From the NCBI GenBank assembly GCA_017309275.1, contig JAFKLT010000062.1, forward strand, positions 1 through 61,564: a DNA stretch of 61,564 nucleotides. The letters are read 5' to 3'. The stretch is from Sphingomonadales bacterium (GTDB lineage Bacteria; Pseudomonadota; Alphaproteobacteria; Sphingomonadales; Sphingomonadaceae). Shown here one piece after another: positions 32,865 to 39,861 of this stretch. Each line of letters starts with the position of its first letter. Position 1 is the stretch's first letter. Under the pieces are notes generated by a model. That model worked only from the letters and a program-made list of their open reading frames with translations, had not been told where the DNA came from and ran no database searches. The position numbers were made by a program, and so were the translations under genes.

Positions 32865-33139
32865 TGACTCCCCTACAATTGAAGGTGCTGAACTTCATCA
32901 GCGCGCGGCTTGAGGCGACGAAGCTCGCGCCCAGCTATGTCGAGATACGCGACCACCTGGGACACAAGAGCAAGTCGTCCGTCGCCCGCATCGTCGATGC
33001 CCTGGTCGCGCAGGGGCATCTGCGCCGGAGCAGCCGCAGGCACCGCGGGCTTGAGCCGATCAAGCACGGCCTGTCGCGCATCCCGACCGCCGAACTTCGC
33101 GCCGAGCTGGCCCGCCGCAACCAGGCGGACCGGGCATGA
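32861..33139 (+). CDS. LexA DNA-binding-domain-like protein without peptidase
   Basis: A 92-residue winged-helix protein. MTPLQLKVLNFISARLEATK, then APSYVEIRDHLGHKSKSSVA and RIVDALVAQGHLRR closely follow the LexA N-terminal domain, including the serine-rich recognition helix region. The S24 domain is absent. It might occupy LexA operators without being cleaved, or act at phage sites. Confidence 0.75.
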   Translation: MMTPLQLKVLNFISARLEATKLAPSYVEIRDHLGHKSKSSVARIVDALVAQGHLRRSSRRHRGLEPIKHGLSRIPTAELRAELARRNQADRA

Positions 33140-33402
33140 CGATCGCGATCGACAAGGGCATCCCGATGCCCCGCCCGCCGCGCAGCGCCGGCCGCGCCCG
33201 CTATCGCTTCGGCGCGATGGAGGTCGGCGACAGCTTCGCCGTTCCGCTAACCGACGAACGATACGGCAATGGCCGGAACAAGGTGCAGCAACGGATCATG
33301 TGCGCCGCCGCCGCGTGGAAGCGCCGTGATGGCCGGGCCCACGACTTTTCAACCCAGATCGACCGCGATGCCGGCGTCGTCCGCTGCTGGAGGATTTCAT
33401 GA
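33136..33402 (+). CDS. Small conserved phage protein
   Basis: An 88-residue protein with pattern MEVGDSFAVPL, then RNKVQQRIMCAAAAWKRR and FSTQIDRDAGVVRCWRI. The same arrangement is found in small phage proteins of many alphaproteobacterial prophages. Function unknown. Confidence 0.6.
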   Translation: MTIAIDKGIPMPRPPRSAGRARYRFGAMEVGDSFAVPLTDERYGNGRNKVQQRIMCAAAAWKRRDGRAHDFSTQIDRDAGVVRCWRIS

Positions 33403-33611
33403 CCAACAAGAGCAAATTGAAATACATCGTCGTCGAGAACGCTGGAATGGTTGGCGAAGCTGACGCCGCTAGCTTTCCAACCTTCTGGAGCGCGCGGCGG
33501 TGGATGGAGAAATACTACTCGGCCGATGAACTGGACCGGGAAAGCGAACGCTATCTAAACATCCATATCTGCGTCGAAGAGCCGAACGGTTCGCGGAGCT
33601 ATGAAATATGA
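33399..33611 (+). CDS. Small phage protein
   Basis: A 70-residue acidic protein (KLKYIVVENAGMVGEADAAS near the start, a tryptophan pair in FWSARRWMEKYY). It overlaps both neighbours by 4 bp. No recognised family. Confidence 0.58.
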   Translation: MTNKSKLKYIVVENAGMVGEADAASFPTFWSARRWMEKYYSADELDRESERYLNIHICVEEPNGSRSYEI

Positions 33612-34324
33612 CCGCCCGCACCGCACCCCGCGGCGCGGCGAAGCCCGCCGATGCTCGCACCGCGTTGATCCGCGCCATCATGGCCGCCTGCAAATCGCAG
33701 GGCATCGACAGCGAAACGCGCCAAGCCGTCCAGTTCCGCGTCATAGAAAAGCCGTCGATGCGGGACATGACCGTGGTCGAGCTGCGCAAGCTGCGCGACC
33801 ATTTCAATCGTGGGTCGCATGCGCCGCGCGGGCAGCGCCCCGTTGCGGGCAAGATCAAGGCGCTGTGGTGGTCGCTCTACTGGATCGGCGCGACCGCCAG
33901 CCCGAATGAAGACGCGTTGAACGCCTTCATAAAGCGCCAGACACATATCCAGCACATCAACTTCCTGGATCATGTGAAGGCCGCGTCGGTGATCGAGGCG
34001 CTGAAGTCCTGGCTGGAGCGCGAGGGCGTGATGTGGTGGTCGGCCGAACAGGTCGACGGCGTCGCGCGCACCGCGGGCAACACCTTCGCCCGGTCGCCGT
34101 TCACCTGGGCCGAGGCCGATCGCCACGCCGTGCTGTCGCTGCTCGGCGATCGCCTCGACGGCGCCGGCCTCGTCGCCAAGTTCGCGATGTACGACTGGAT
34201 CGGCACCGCCGTCGGCCGCCCGACGAAGAACCAGTGGTCCTTCAGCGCCGCCGAGCTGGACGAAGGCATCCGCCTGCTCGGCAAGAAATACCGCGCCCAT
34301 CTCGCAAAGGAGCAACGGCTATGA
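33608..34324 (+). CDS. gemA: GemA-like regulatory protein (DUF1018, Mu gp16)
   Basis: A 238-residue protein. The first ~110 residues hold the DUF1018 core: RTALIRAIMAACKSQGIDSE, MRDMTVVELRKLRDHFN and GKIKALWWSLYWIG. Mu GemA influences host gene expression and DNA supercoiling. The C-terminal ~120 residues extend beyond the core and are helical. It is in the same position relative to Mor as in Mu. Confidence 0.85.
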   Translation: MTARTAPRGAAKPADARTALIRAIMAACKSQGIDSETRQAVQFRVIEKPSMRDMTVVELRKLRDHFNRGSHAPRGQRPVAGKIKALWWSLYWIGATASPNEDALNAFIKRQTHIQHINFLDHVKAASVIEALKSWLEREGVMWWSAEQVDGVARTAGNTFARSPFTWAEADRHAVLSLLGDRLDGAGLVAKFAMYDWIGTAVGRPTKNQWSFSAAELDEGIRLLGKKYRAHLAKEQRL

Positions 34325-35361
34325 GCGGTGACAAGCGCCATGCCCCGACCGGCCACTCGCTGTTCGATCACCCCTGCCACGGCCTCTTCACCGGCCAAAT
34401 CGTAGGCGAGCTTTCGCATCGCGCATACATTGGCGACGGGCCGATTTATTGCGAGCGCTGCGGCACCGAGCTGGACAAGAACAAGAACCGGAAAAAGGGC
34501 GCCCCGCTGCATTGGGAACCCCGCACCGACAACAGCGTGCGGCGCAACTTCGAGTTTCAACCCCAGGTCCAGCCCTGGCTGCTCGCATGCTTCGGCCCGG
34601 AGATCGCGGGCGATCGCGAAGAGCGCAATCATCGGTTTCTCGAAGAGGCGCTCGAACTGGTCCAGGCGTGCGGCTGCTCCGCGTCGGAGGCGCATCAGCT
34701 CGTCGACTATGTCTTTGGCCGCCCGATCGGCGAGCCGCGACAGGAGGCGGGCGGCGTGATGGTGACGCTCGCGGCGCTGTGCCTGGCCAACGCCCTCGAC
34801 ATGCACAAGGCCGGCTGGGACGAGCTGCAGCGCATCTGGACCAAGGTCGAACAGATACGCGCGAAACAGGCCGCCAAACCTAAGCATGGCCCGCTGCCGG
34901 AGGTACGGCGGGAGGCCGACGAAGCCGCTCGGGCGCAAACGATGGAGCGGCTGCGCATCCTGGCCAAGCAACGAACGTCAAGCGAGATGGACGAGGATGA
35001 ACGGGAGGGGGCCGACTGGCACGGCGCCTACGACTGGTTCTGCCACGAAAGCCGCGCCATTTTTGCCGCTCTATCCGCCGCGCCCGCCGACGATGCGGGG
35101 CAATATCTCGTTTGGTCGAATGAGCATCGCGGATGGTGGGGTCCCGATCGGCGAGGATATACGCAGTTTGCCGAGCGCGCCGGGCGATACGGACGGGACG
35201 AAGCCTTGCGCATTGCCGGCGTCGCCCGCGGTGGATGGATGACGGGCAAGAACCCCAGCGAAATTGCCATTCCCGAGGCCGACGCTTTGCCGCAGTCGCT
35301 CCACCCTGATCGCCTTGAAGCGTGGCTCAATCGCCGCCCGGGTTCCGACGATGGCGTGTGA
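34321..35361 (+). CDS. Phage protein with NTP-pyrophosphatase-like domain
   Basis: A 346-residue protein. A short CERCGTE motif lies near residue 45. Residues ~85-175 resemble an all-alpha (MazG/dUTPase-like) NTP pyrophosphatase: NHRFLEEALELVQAC with the EExxE metal motif, then EAGGVMVTLAALCLANALDM. The C-terminal ~80 residues form a WWGPDRRGYTQ module seen in other phage proteins. It may clean nucleotide pools or degrade alarmones. The start ATG 34321 overlaps the gemA stop. Confidence 0.68.
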   Translation: MSGDKRHAPTGHSLFDHPCHGLFTGQIVGELSHRAYIGDGPIYCERCGTELDKNKNRKKGAPLHWEPRTDNSVRRNFEFQPQVQPWLLACFGPEIAGDREERNHRFLEEALELVQACGCSASEAHQLVDYVFGRPIGEPRQEAGGVMVTLAALCLANALDMHKAGWDELQRIWTKVEQIRAKQAAKPKHGPLPEVRREADEAARAQTMERLRILAKQRTSSEMDEDEREGADWHGAYDWFCHESRAIFAALSAAPADDAGQYLVWSNEHRGWWGPDRRGYTQFAERAGRYGRDEALRIAGVARGGWMTGKNPSEIAIPEADALPQSLHPDRLEAWLNRRPGSDDGV

Positions 35362-35629
35362 ACACGTGACCCTTCCAGACGGCGCTCGCGCCATTGTCTG
35401 CGGCCTGCCGCGATCGCGCGCGAAATGTCGTTGCGGCAGGACGGCGACGCTGCTCTGCGACTGGAAGCTCCCTGGCGCCATCGAGCCTAGCCTGGTCAAG
35501 GTAACGGGCACCTGTGACGCGCCGCTCTGCCCGAAGTGCACCCATTCCCCCGCGCCGGAAAAGGACCTCTGCCCTAAGCACGCCGCCGAATGGCTGGAAA
35601 TGCGTGAGCGGCGGAGGGAGGGCCGATGA
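35351..35629 (+). CDS. Cys-rich zinc-binding phage protein
   Basis: A 92-residue protein with at least seven cysteines: CRCGRTATLLC and CDAPLCPKCTHSP, then DLCPKHAAEW. This looks like one or two zinc ribbons. It starts 11 bp before the upstream stop and overlaps the Mor-like gene by 4 bp. Confidence 0.62.
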   Translation: MACEHVTLPDGARAIVCGLPRSRAKCRCGRTATLLCDWKLPGAIEPSLVKVTGTCDAPLCPKCTHSPAPEKDLCPKHAAEWLEMRERRREGR

Positions 35630-36126
35630 AGCTCGACCGCCCCGTCTCCCTGTCCGACTTGCCGATCCCCGCGAATTCGGTGGTGACCGGCAAATGGACC
35701 GCGCAGATGTGCGAGATGGCCGATCACCTTGGCCCGTTCCGGACCTTGCTCGTCATCGACGCGCTGGGCGGACAACAGATCGACGTGCCGAAAAGCGCCG
35801 AGCGCAACCGCATGGCGGCGATCATCGGCGAGGAAGGCGCGAAGATCATGTCGCGCATCTATGGCGGGAACCGGATGAAAGTGCCCGTCGGTCGCCCGGC
35901 GCTGAACGAAGCGCGCCGCGCGGGCGTGATCGCTGCGATCCGCGACGGTAAGATGTCGATCGGCGAGGCTGTCCCGATCCTGGGGACCTCGCACAACTAC
36001 ATCAGCCACCTTGTGAACAAGACGGACGAAGGCAAGGAAACCCGAGCCCTCGACCTCTCGAAGCTCGCGCGGCGGCGCTACGACCCTCGCCAGCTCGACA
36101 TGTTCGCGGCGCCCGAGTCCGAATGA
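35626..36126 (+). CDS. Mor-like late/middle transcription activator
   Basis: A 166-residue protein. The C-terminal half resembles Mor/C of Mu: a GEEGAKIMSRIYGGNRMKVP strand-loop region, then NEARRAGVIAAIRDG and MSIGEAVPILGTSHNYISHL as the HTH. It is the penultimate gene before the terminator and the packaging operon, which matches Mor just before Pm. It could activate both divergent late operons, which share an upstream motif. Confidence 0.72.
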   Translation: MKLDRPVSLSDLPIPANSVVTGKWTAQMCEMADHLGPFRTLLVIDALGGQQIDVPKSAERNRMAAIIGEEGAKIMSRIYGGNRMKVPVGRPALNEARRAGVIAAIRDGKMSIGEAVPILGTSHNYISHLVNKTDEGKETRALDLSKLARRRYDPRQLDMFAAPESE

Positions 36127-36470
36127 AGCCCAGCGCCGAAACCGTCGCGCTCGCGCGCTCGATGCAGGACGCGGCCGATCAGCCGGACGCGATTGTCGGC
36201 AAGCAACTGGCGCGCCGGCTGTGGGCCGCGCTCACCGCACGGCACGGTGATATCCTGCGCGATTTCCTCAATCATGACGCGATGGAAATCGTTGATCCGA
36301 CCTATCGGGCGGCCGCCACGCTGTTCGCCCGCGCCCGTATCTACGTCGAACCGTGCCCGCGCTTGATCACCGACCAGCCTATCGTCTATCTCGCCGTCTG
36401 GCCCGACGGGCAGCGCCGCAACCTCACCGAGGCCGAGCTGCTGCAGCTCGCGGGCATCGCCCCCGACTGA
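36123..36470 (+). CDS. Phage protein at end of middle operon
   Basis: A 115-residue mostly helical protein with a Cys-Pro turn (VEPCPRLITDQPIVYLAVWP). It overlaps the Mor-like gene by 4 bp; its stop is directly followed by two hairpins. No recognised family. Confidence 0.58.
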   Translation: MKPSAETVALARSMQDAADQPDAIVGKQLARRLWAALTARHGDILRDFLNHDAMEIVDPTYRAAATLFARARIYVEPCPRLITDQPIVYLAVWPDGQRRNLTEAELLQLAGIAPD

Positions 36471-36503
36471 CCCCGCCCGCTGGCGGGTGGGGCCGACCCA
36501 GCT

Positions 36504-36523
36504 AACCCCCTGACATTGTGACC
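36504..36523 (+). promoter_or_regulatory. Candidate late-activator site upstream of packaging operon
   Basis: Positions 36505-36514 read ACCCCCTGAC, identical to ten bases upstream of the leftward late operon (24465-24456, minus strand). Both continue with a similar AT(T/C)GTG string. The distance to a start just after the terminator T-tract is about 40-50 bp, suitable for a Mor/C-type activator. Confidence 0.45.
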
Positions 36524-36529
36524 CCGCGC

Positions 36530-36555
36530 GCGGCGCCTTCCAGGCGCCGCTCTTT
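36530..36555 (+). terminator. Intrinsic terminator of the early/middle operon
   Basis: An 8-bp stem GCGGCGCC (36530-36537) with GGCGCCGC (36543-36550), loop TTCCA, followed by TCTTT. A second GC hairpin directly follows the stop codon at 36470. The pair separates middle from packaging transcription. Confidence 0.75.
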
Positions 36556-36575
36556 GCATCTGCATTGGGGTTTTC

Positions 36576-36935
36576 ATGGGTGATTTTCTGACCAAGCTCA
36601 TGGTCTTTTGGCCGCTCGCGGTTTTTGCGATGCCCGTTTTGCTGGCCGTCGGCCTCCTCTGGCTCCGCACCAAGTTCCCGGAACTGGCCGCGTTCAACAA
36701 GGCGGTCAACGATATCGGTGAACTAAAATCCAAGGTCGGCATCTTCGAAGTGGAGCTGAAAGAGCTTCGCAACGATATCGAGAGCGAGCCGACCCGCGCC
36801 CAACTGAATGCCCAGCTATCGGATGCGATAGCGCGTCTTAGCCGCGTCGAAGGCGGCATCGAGGGGGTCGGGCGGCAGATACATACCCAAAGCCAGTGGA
36901 TACAGGCACTTGCCCTTCCGCAGGGCGGGCGCTGA
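36576..36935 (+). CDS. DUF2730-like membrane coiled-coil protein (Mu gp25-like)
   Basis: A 119-residue protein with one N-terminal transmembrane helix (residues ~9-30, MVFWPLAVFAMPVLLAVGLL) and a long coiled coil (residues ~45-105). This layout and the position at the head of the packaging operon match DUF2730/gp25. Role unknown; perhaps linked to lysis timing or DNA handling at the membrane. Confidence 0.78.
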   Translation: MGDFLTKLMVFWPLAVFAMPVLLAVGLLWLRTKFPELAAFNKAVNDIGELKSKVGIFEVELKELRNDIESEPTRAQLNAQLSDAIARLSRVEGGIEGVGRQIHTQSQWIQALALPQGGR

Positions 36936-37225
36936 TGCTGCACGACAAAATCCGCCCGGTCATCCGCCGCGCCATTCTGGACGTCGTCCTGGACGTCGGC
37001 GGCGAGGTCAATGACGAGGACGTGACGATCCTGCTCAACGAGTTGGGACACCGCGTCGGCGGCCCCGACATCGTCGAAGAATTCAAGTGGCTCGGCGCCC
37101 AGGGCCTGCTCAAGCTCCAGGAATATCCCGCCTACGTCGTCGTCTCGTCGACCAAGGCCGGACGTGCCGTTGCCGCGGGCACGATGCGTTACGACGGGGT
37201 CTATCAGCACAAGACGGGGGAGTGA
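36935..37225 (+). CDS. Small phage protein (Mu gp26/ArpA-like position)
   Basis: A 96-residue winged-helix-like protein: MLHDKIRPVIRRAILDVVLD, then HRVGGPDIVEEFKWLGAQGL and a beta hairpin. It starts in a TGATG overlap with the upstream gene. Equivalent small proteins lie between gp25 and gp27 in other Mu-like phages. Confidence 0.65.
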   Translation: MLHDKIRPVIRRAILDVVLDVGGEVNDEDVTILLNELGHRVGGPDIVEEFKWLGAQGLLKLQEYPAYVVVSSTKAGRAVAAGTMRYDGVYQHKTGE

Positions 37226-37226
37226 C

Positions 37227-37760
37227 ATGGCTCCCCGCTCGTCGATCGAGAAAAACCCCGCGCTTCAGGCCGCCGTCGAAAAGCTGATCGCCGAGGGCGA
37301 GCATACGATCGACGATATCCACGATGCCGTCGCCGAATATGGCGTCTCGCGCTCGGCCGTTGGCCGCTACGCCAATCGCTATCGTCCGATGGTCGAAACC
37401 ATCATCCGCGACCGCGCCGTCCGGCAGGCGATGCACAAGCATTTGCCGGAGGGCGTCGACACCGGCCTCGTCGATATCGCGATCCACCGCGCCCAGTCCG
37501 AAGTGCTGCGCGCGATGGACGCGATGGGCGAAGAGGACGAGGCCGCCAGCCCCGATCGCATCGCCAAACTGGTCCGCTCGCTGAATGGCGTGATCAAAGC
37601 CATGCGCGACAAGCGCGCATACGCCGACGAAATCCGTGCCAGCGAGCGCAACCGTGCTGCCGATGCGGCTGCCGCCGCCGCGAAGGAAGCCGGCGTCGGC
37701 GATGCGCAGATCGATGTCATTCGCCGTCAAATCCTTGGCCTGAAGGAAAAGGCGAAGTGA
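37227..37760 (+). CDS. DUF3486 small terminase-like protein (Mu gp27-like)
   Basis: A 177-residue helical protein beginning MAPRSSIEKNPALQAAVEKL. Residues ~25-55 form an HTH (TIDDIHDAVAEYGVSRSAVG). The rest is long coiled coil rich in Ala, Arg and Glu. DUF3486 proteins lie directly upstream of the gp28 large terminase and are thought to be its small subunit. It overlaps the following gene by 4 bp. Confidence 0.83.
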   Translation: MAPRSSIEKNPALQAAVEKLIAEGEHTIDDIHDAVAEYGVSRSAVGRYANRYRPMVETIIRDRAVRQAMHKHLPEGVDTGLVDIAIHRAQSEVLRAMDAMGEEDEAASPDRIAKLVRSLNGVIKAMRDKRAYADEIRASERNRAADAAAAAAKEAGVGDAQIDVIRRQILGLKEKAK

Positions 37761-38194
37761 AGCCGGTGCCGGGAGAGCCGCGGCCGCTGCTCCGTGTCGT
37801 CGGGGAACGCCCCGCCGACGGCGACGAGACCGCGCCCGTTCCGGTCAAGCTGGCCGGCGCGATCCGCGACTATGCGATTTCGCGCGGCCTGACGATCGGA
37901 AAGCTGGAGCGCAGCCGCGCCCGCTTTTCCGCCAGCCTCTATCTCACCATGTCCGATGCGACCGGTCGCATCTGGACGATGCGGATTTCGAACCATCTGC
38001 GTCCCCGGGTGACGGGCTATGCGTTGCCCAACATCGACCTGGTCACCTTCGACGGCGTCTCCGGCAAGCGCGCCGGGCGCGAGCTGATCGACCGCATCAT
38101 CACTGGCAACGTCGTTTGGTTCGATGCCAGCAAGACGGCCCGCTGCCTGCCCCACACGCGCCGACGGAAGGGAATGCGCCAATGTCGCCGTTGA
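37757..38194 (+). CDS. Phage protein between terminase subunits
   Basis: A 145-residue protein. The central part (LTIGKLERSRARFSASLYLT, then TGRIWTMRISNHLRP) is beta-rich with basic residues, and the C-terminal end is very basic. A DNA-interacting packaging accessory is possible. No family recognised. Its end overlaps the terminase start. Confidence 0.6.
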   Translation: MKPVPGEPRPLLRVVGERPADGDETAPVPVKLAGAIRDYAISRGLTIGKLERSRARFSASLYLTMSDATGRIWTMRISNHLRPRVTGYALPNIDLVTFDGVSGKRAGRELIDRIITGNVVWFDASKTARCLPHTRRRKGMRQCRR

Positions 38195-39861
38195 TGTCCG
38201 GACAGGAGTCGGCGGCGCCGACAGTTCTGCTGCCCTATCAGCAGGAAAGCATTGAGCTTGCCGAGGAACACCAGCTCCTGGTCGTCGAGAAATCGCGCCG
38301 CATCGGCCTGTCATATGCGTTCGCGCCGTTCGCCGATCTAGCTGCCGCTGCCGGCGAGGGCGCCCAGAACGTCTATTACGTCGGCTACAACCTCGACATG
38401 GCGCGCGAGTTCATCGGCTACTGCGCCGATTTCGCCAAGGCCTTCGAAGGTGTCCGCGTGTCGCTTCCGGAGAGCAACACCGGCCTCGTCGTTCGGCGTG
38501 AGGATGGCAGCCATCTCGATGTCGCTGGGCGCGTGCTGCTCGACGTCGACGAAGGTGACTACCGCGGCGTGGTCCAGGAGGAAGAGGGCGGCTTCCTGAT
38601 CCGGGGCGATGCCGGCAAGTCAGTGAAGGCCTTCCGCATCGATTTCCCGTCCGGCAAGGCTGTCGTCGCACTTCCGTCAAGCCCGCGATCGGTGCGCGGT
38701 AAACAGGGCATATTCATCATTGATGAAGCGGCCTTTCACGACAATCTGGAAGAGCTGATCAAGGCGATCCTGGCGGCGTTGATGTGGGGCGGCCGCGTCA
38801 TCGTGATCTCCACCCACGATGGCACCGACAATTTCTTCAATACGATGATCGAGGAAATCCGCGCCGGCAAGCGCGCGGGCCATGTTCACCGCATCACGCT
38901 CAAGGATGCGATCGCGGCGGGCCTCTACAAGCGCATCTGCCTCGTCCAGGGCAAGGAATGGTCGCTGGAGGCCGAACAGGCCTGGGAAGCGAGTATTCGC
39001 AAGACCTACGGCGATGCCGCCAGCGAGGAACTGGACGTCATCCCCTCGCGCGGCACCGGCACCTATCTCGCGCGCGCCACAATCCTGGAGGCGATGTCGA
39101 AGGACTTGCCCGTCGTCCGCCTTCGCTGCCCCGACGGCTTCGAGCGCTGGGACGACGATCGCCGCCGCGCCTGGTTGCTCGATTTCCTTGAGGACGAGGT
39201 AAAGCCCTGGCTCGCCAATTTCGATCCGACGCGCCGGACCTTCATGGGACAGGATTTCGCGCGCAGCGGCGACGTATCGCCGGTGAAGTTCGGGCAGTAC
39301 GACGAATTTATGCGGCTCGTCTGCCGCCTGACGCTCGAAATGCGCAACGTGCCCTTCTCCGACCAGGAATTCATCCTGGACTGGCTGATCGCGCGCGTGC
39401 CCCATTTTGCGCGCGGCAAGATGGACGGGCGCGGCAACGGCTCTGCGATGGCGGAAAAGATGCAGCAGCGCTGGGGTTTCGACGTGATCGAGGCCGTAAT
39501 GGCGTCCGACCGGACCTATCTTCAGTACATGCCGCTGCTCAAGGCGGCCGTCGAGGATCGCATGATCCTCCTCCCGTTCGACGAGGGCGAGCTGGACGAC
39601 TTGCGGATGATCAAGATGGTCCGCGGCGTCCCCAAAATCCCCGACGGGCCGCAGCGCAGCAGGGAAGATGGCAAGACCGTCCGGCGCCACGGCGACAACG
39701 CGATCGCCGACATGCACCTCGTTGCCGCCGCGAACGAGGACCCCGGCGACATCGAATTCCTCAGCTCGGGCAACCGCTCCAGCACGGCGGGCGACTTTGA
39801 ATTCACCTCGCGCGGCTTCGGCACCGTCGCGCGCAAATCCGATGGAGGTTTCGGGCTATGA
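38182..39861 (+). CDS. Large terminase subunit (Mu gp28-like)
   Basis: A 559-residue packaging motor. The ATP-binding segment VVEKSRRIGLS at 34-44 is the modified Walker A typical of gp28 terminases. Walker B with catalytic Glu is GIFIIDEAAF (Asp180-Glu181). The nuclease part follows, with GQDFARSGDVSP as the first acidic strand and HGDNAIADMHLVAAA near the C-terminus. I chose ATG 38182 behind GGAAGGGAA. It packages by the headful mode in Mu, starting from the left end, with host DNA attached. Confidence 0.93.
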   Translation: MSPLMSGQESAAPTVLLPYQQESIELAEEHQLLVVEKSRRIGLSYAFAPFADLAAAAGEGAQNVYYVGYNLDMAREFIGYCADFAKAFEGVRVSLPESNTGLVVRREDGSHLDVAGRVLLDVDEGDYRGVVQEEEGGFLIRGDAGKSVKAFRIDFPSGKAVVALPSSPRSVRGKQGIFIIDEAAFHDNLEELIKAILAALMWGGRVIVISTHDGTDNFFNTMIEEIRAGKRAGHVHRITLKDAIAAGLYKRICLVQGKEWSLEAEQAWEASIRKTYGDAASEELDVIPSRGTGTYLARATILEAMSKDLPVVRLRCPDGFERWDDDRRRAWLLDFLEDEVKPWLANFDPTRRTFMGQDFARSGDVSPVKFGQYDEFMRLVCRLTLEMRNVPFSDQEFILDWLIARVPHFARGKMDGRGNGSAMAEKMQQRWGFDVIEAVMASDRTYLQYMPLLKAAVEDRMILLPFDEGELDDLRMIKMVRGVPKIPDGPQRSREDGKTVRRHGDNAIADMHLVAAANEDPGDIEFLSSGNRSSTAGDFEFTSRGFGTVARKSDGGFGL

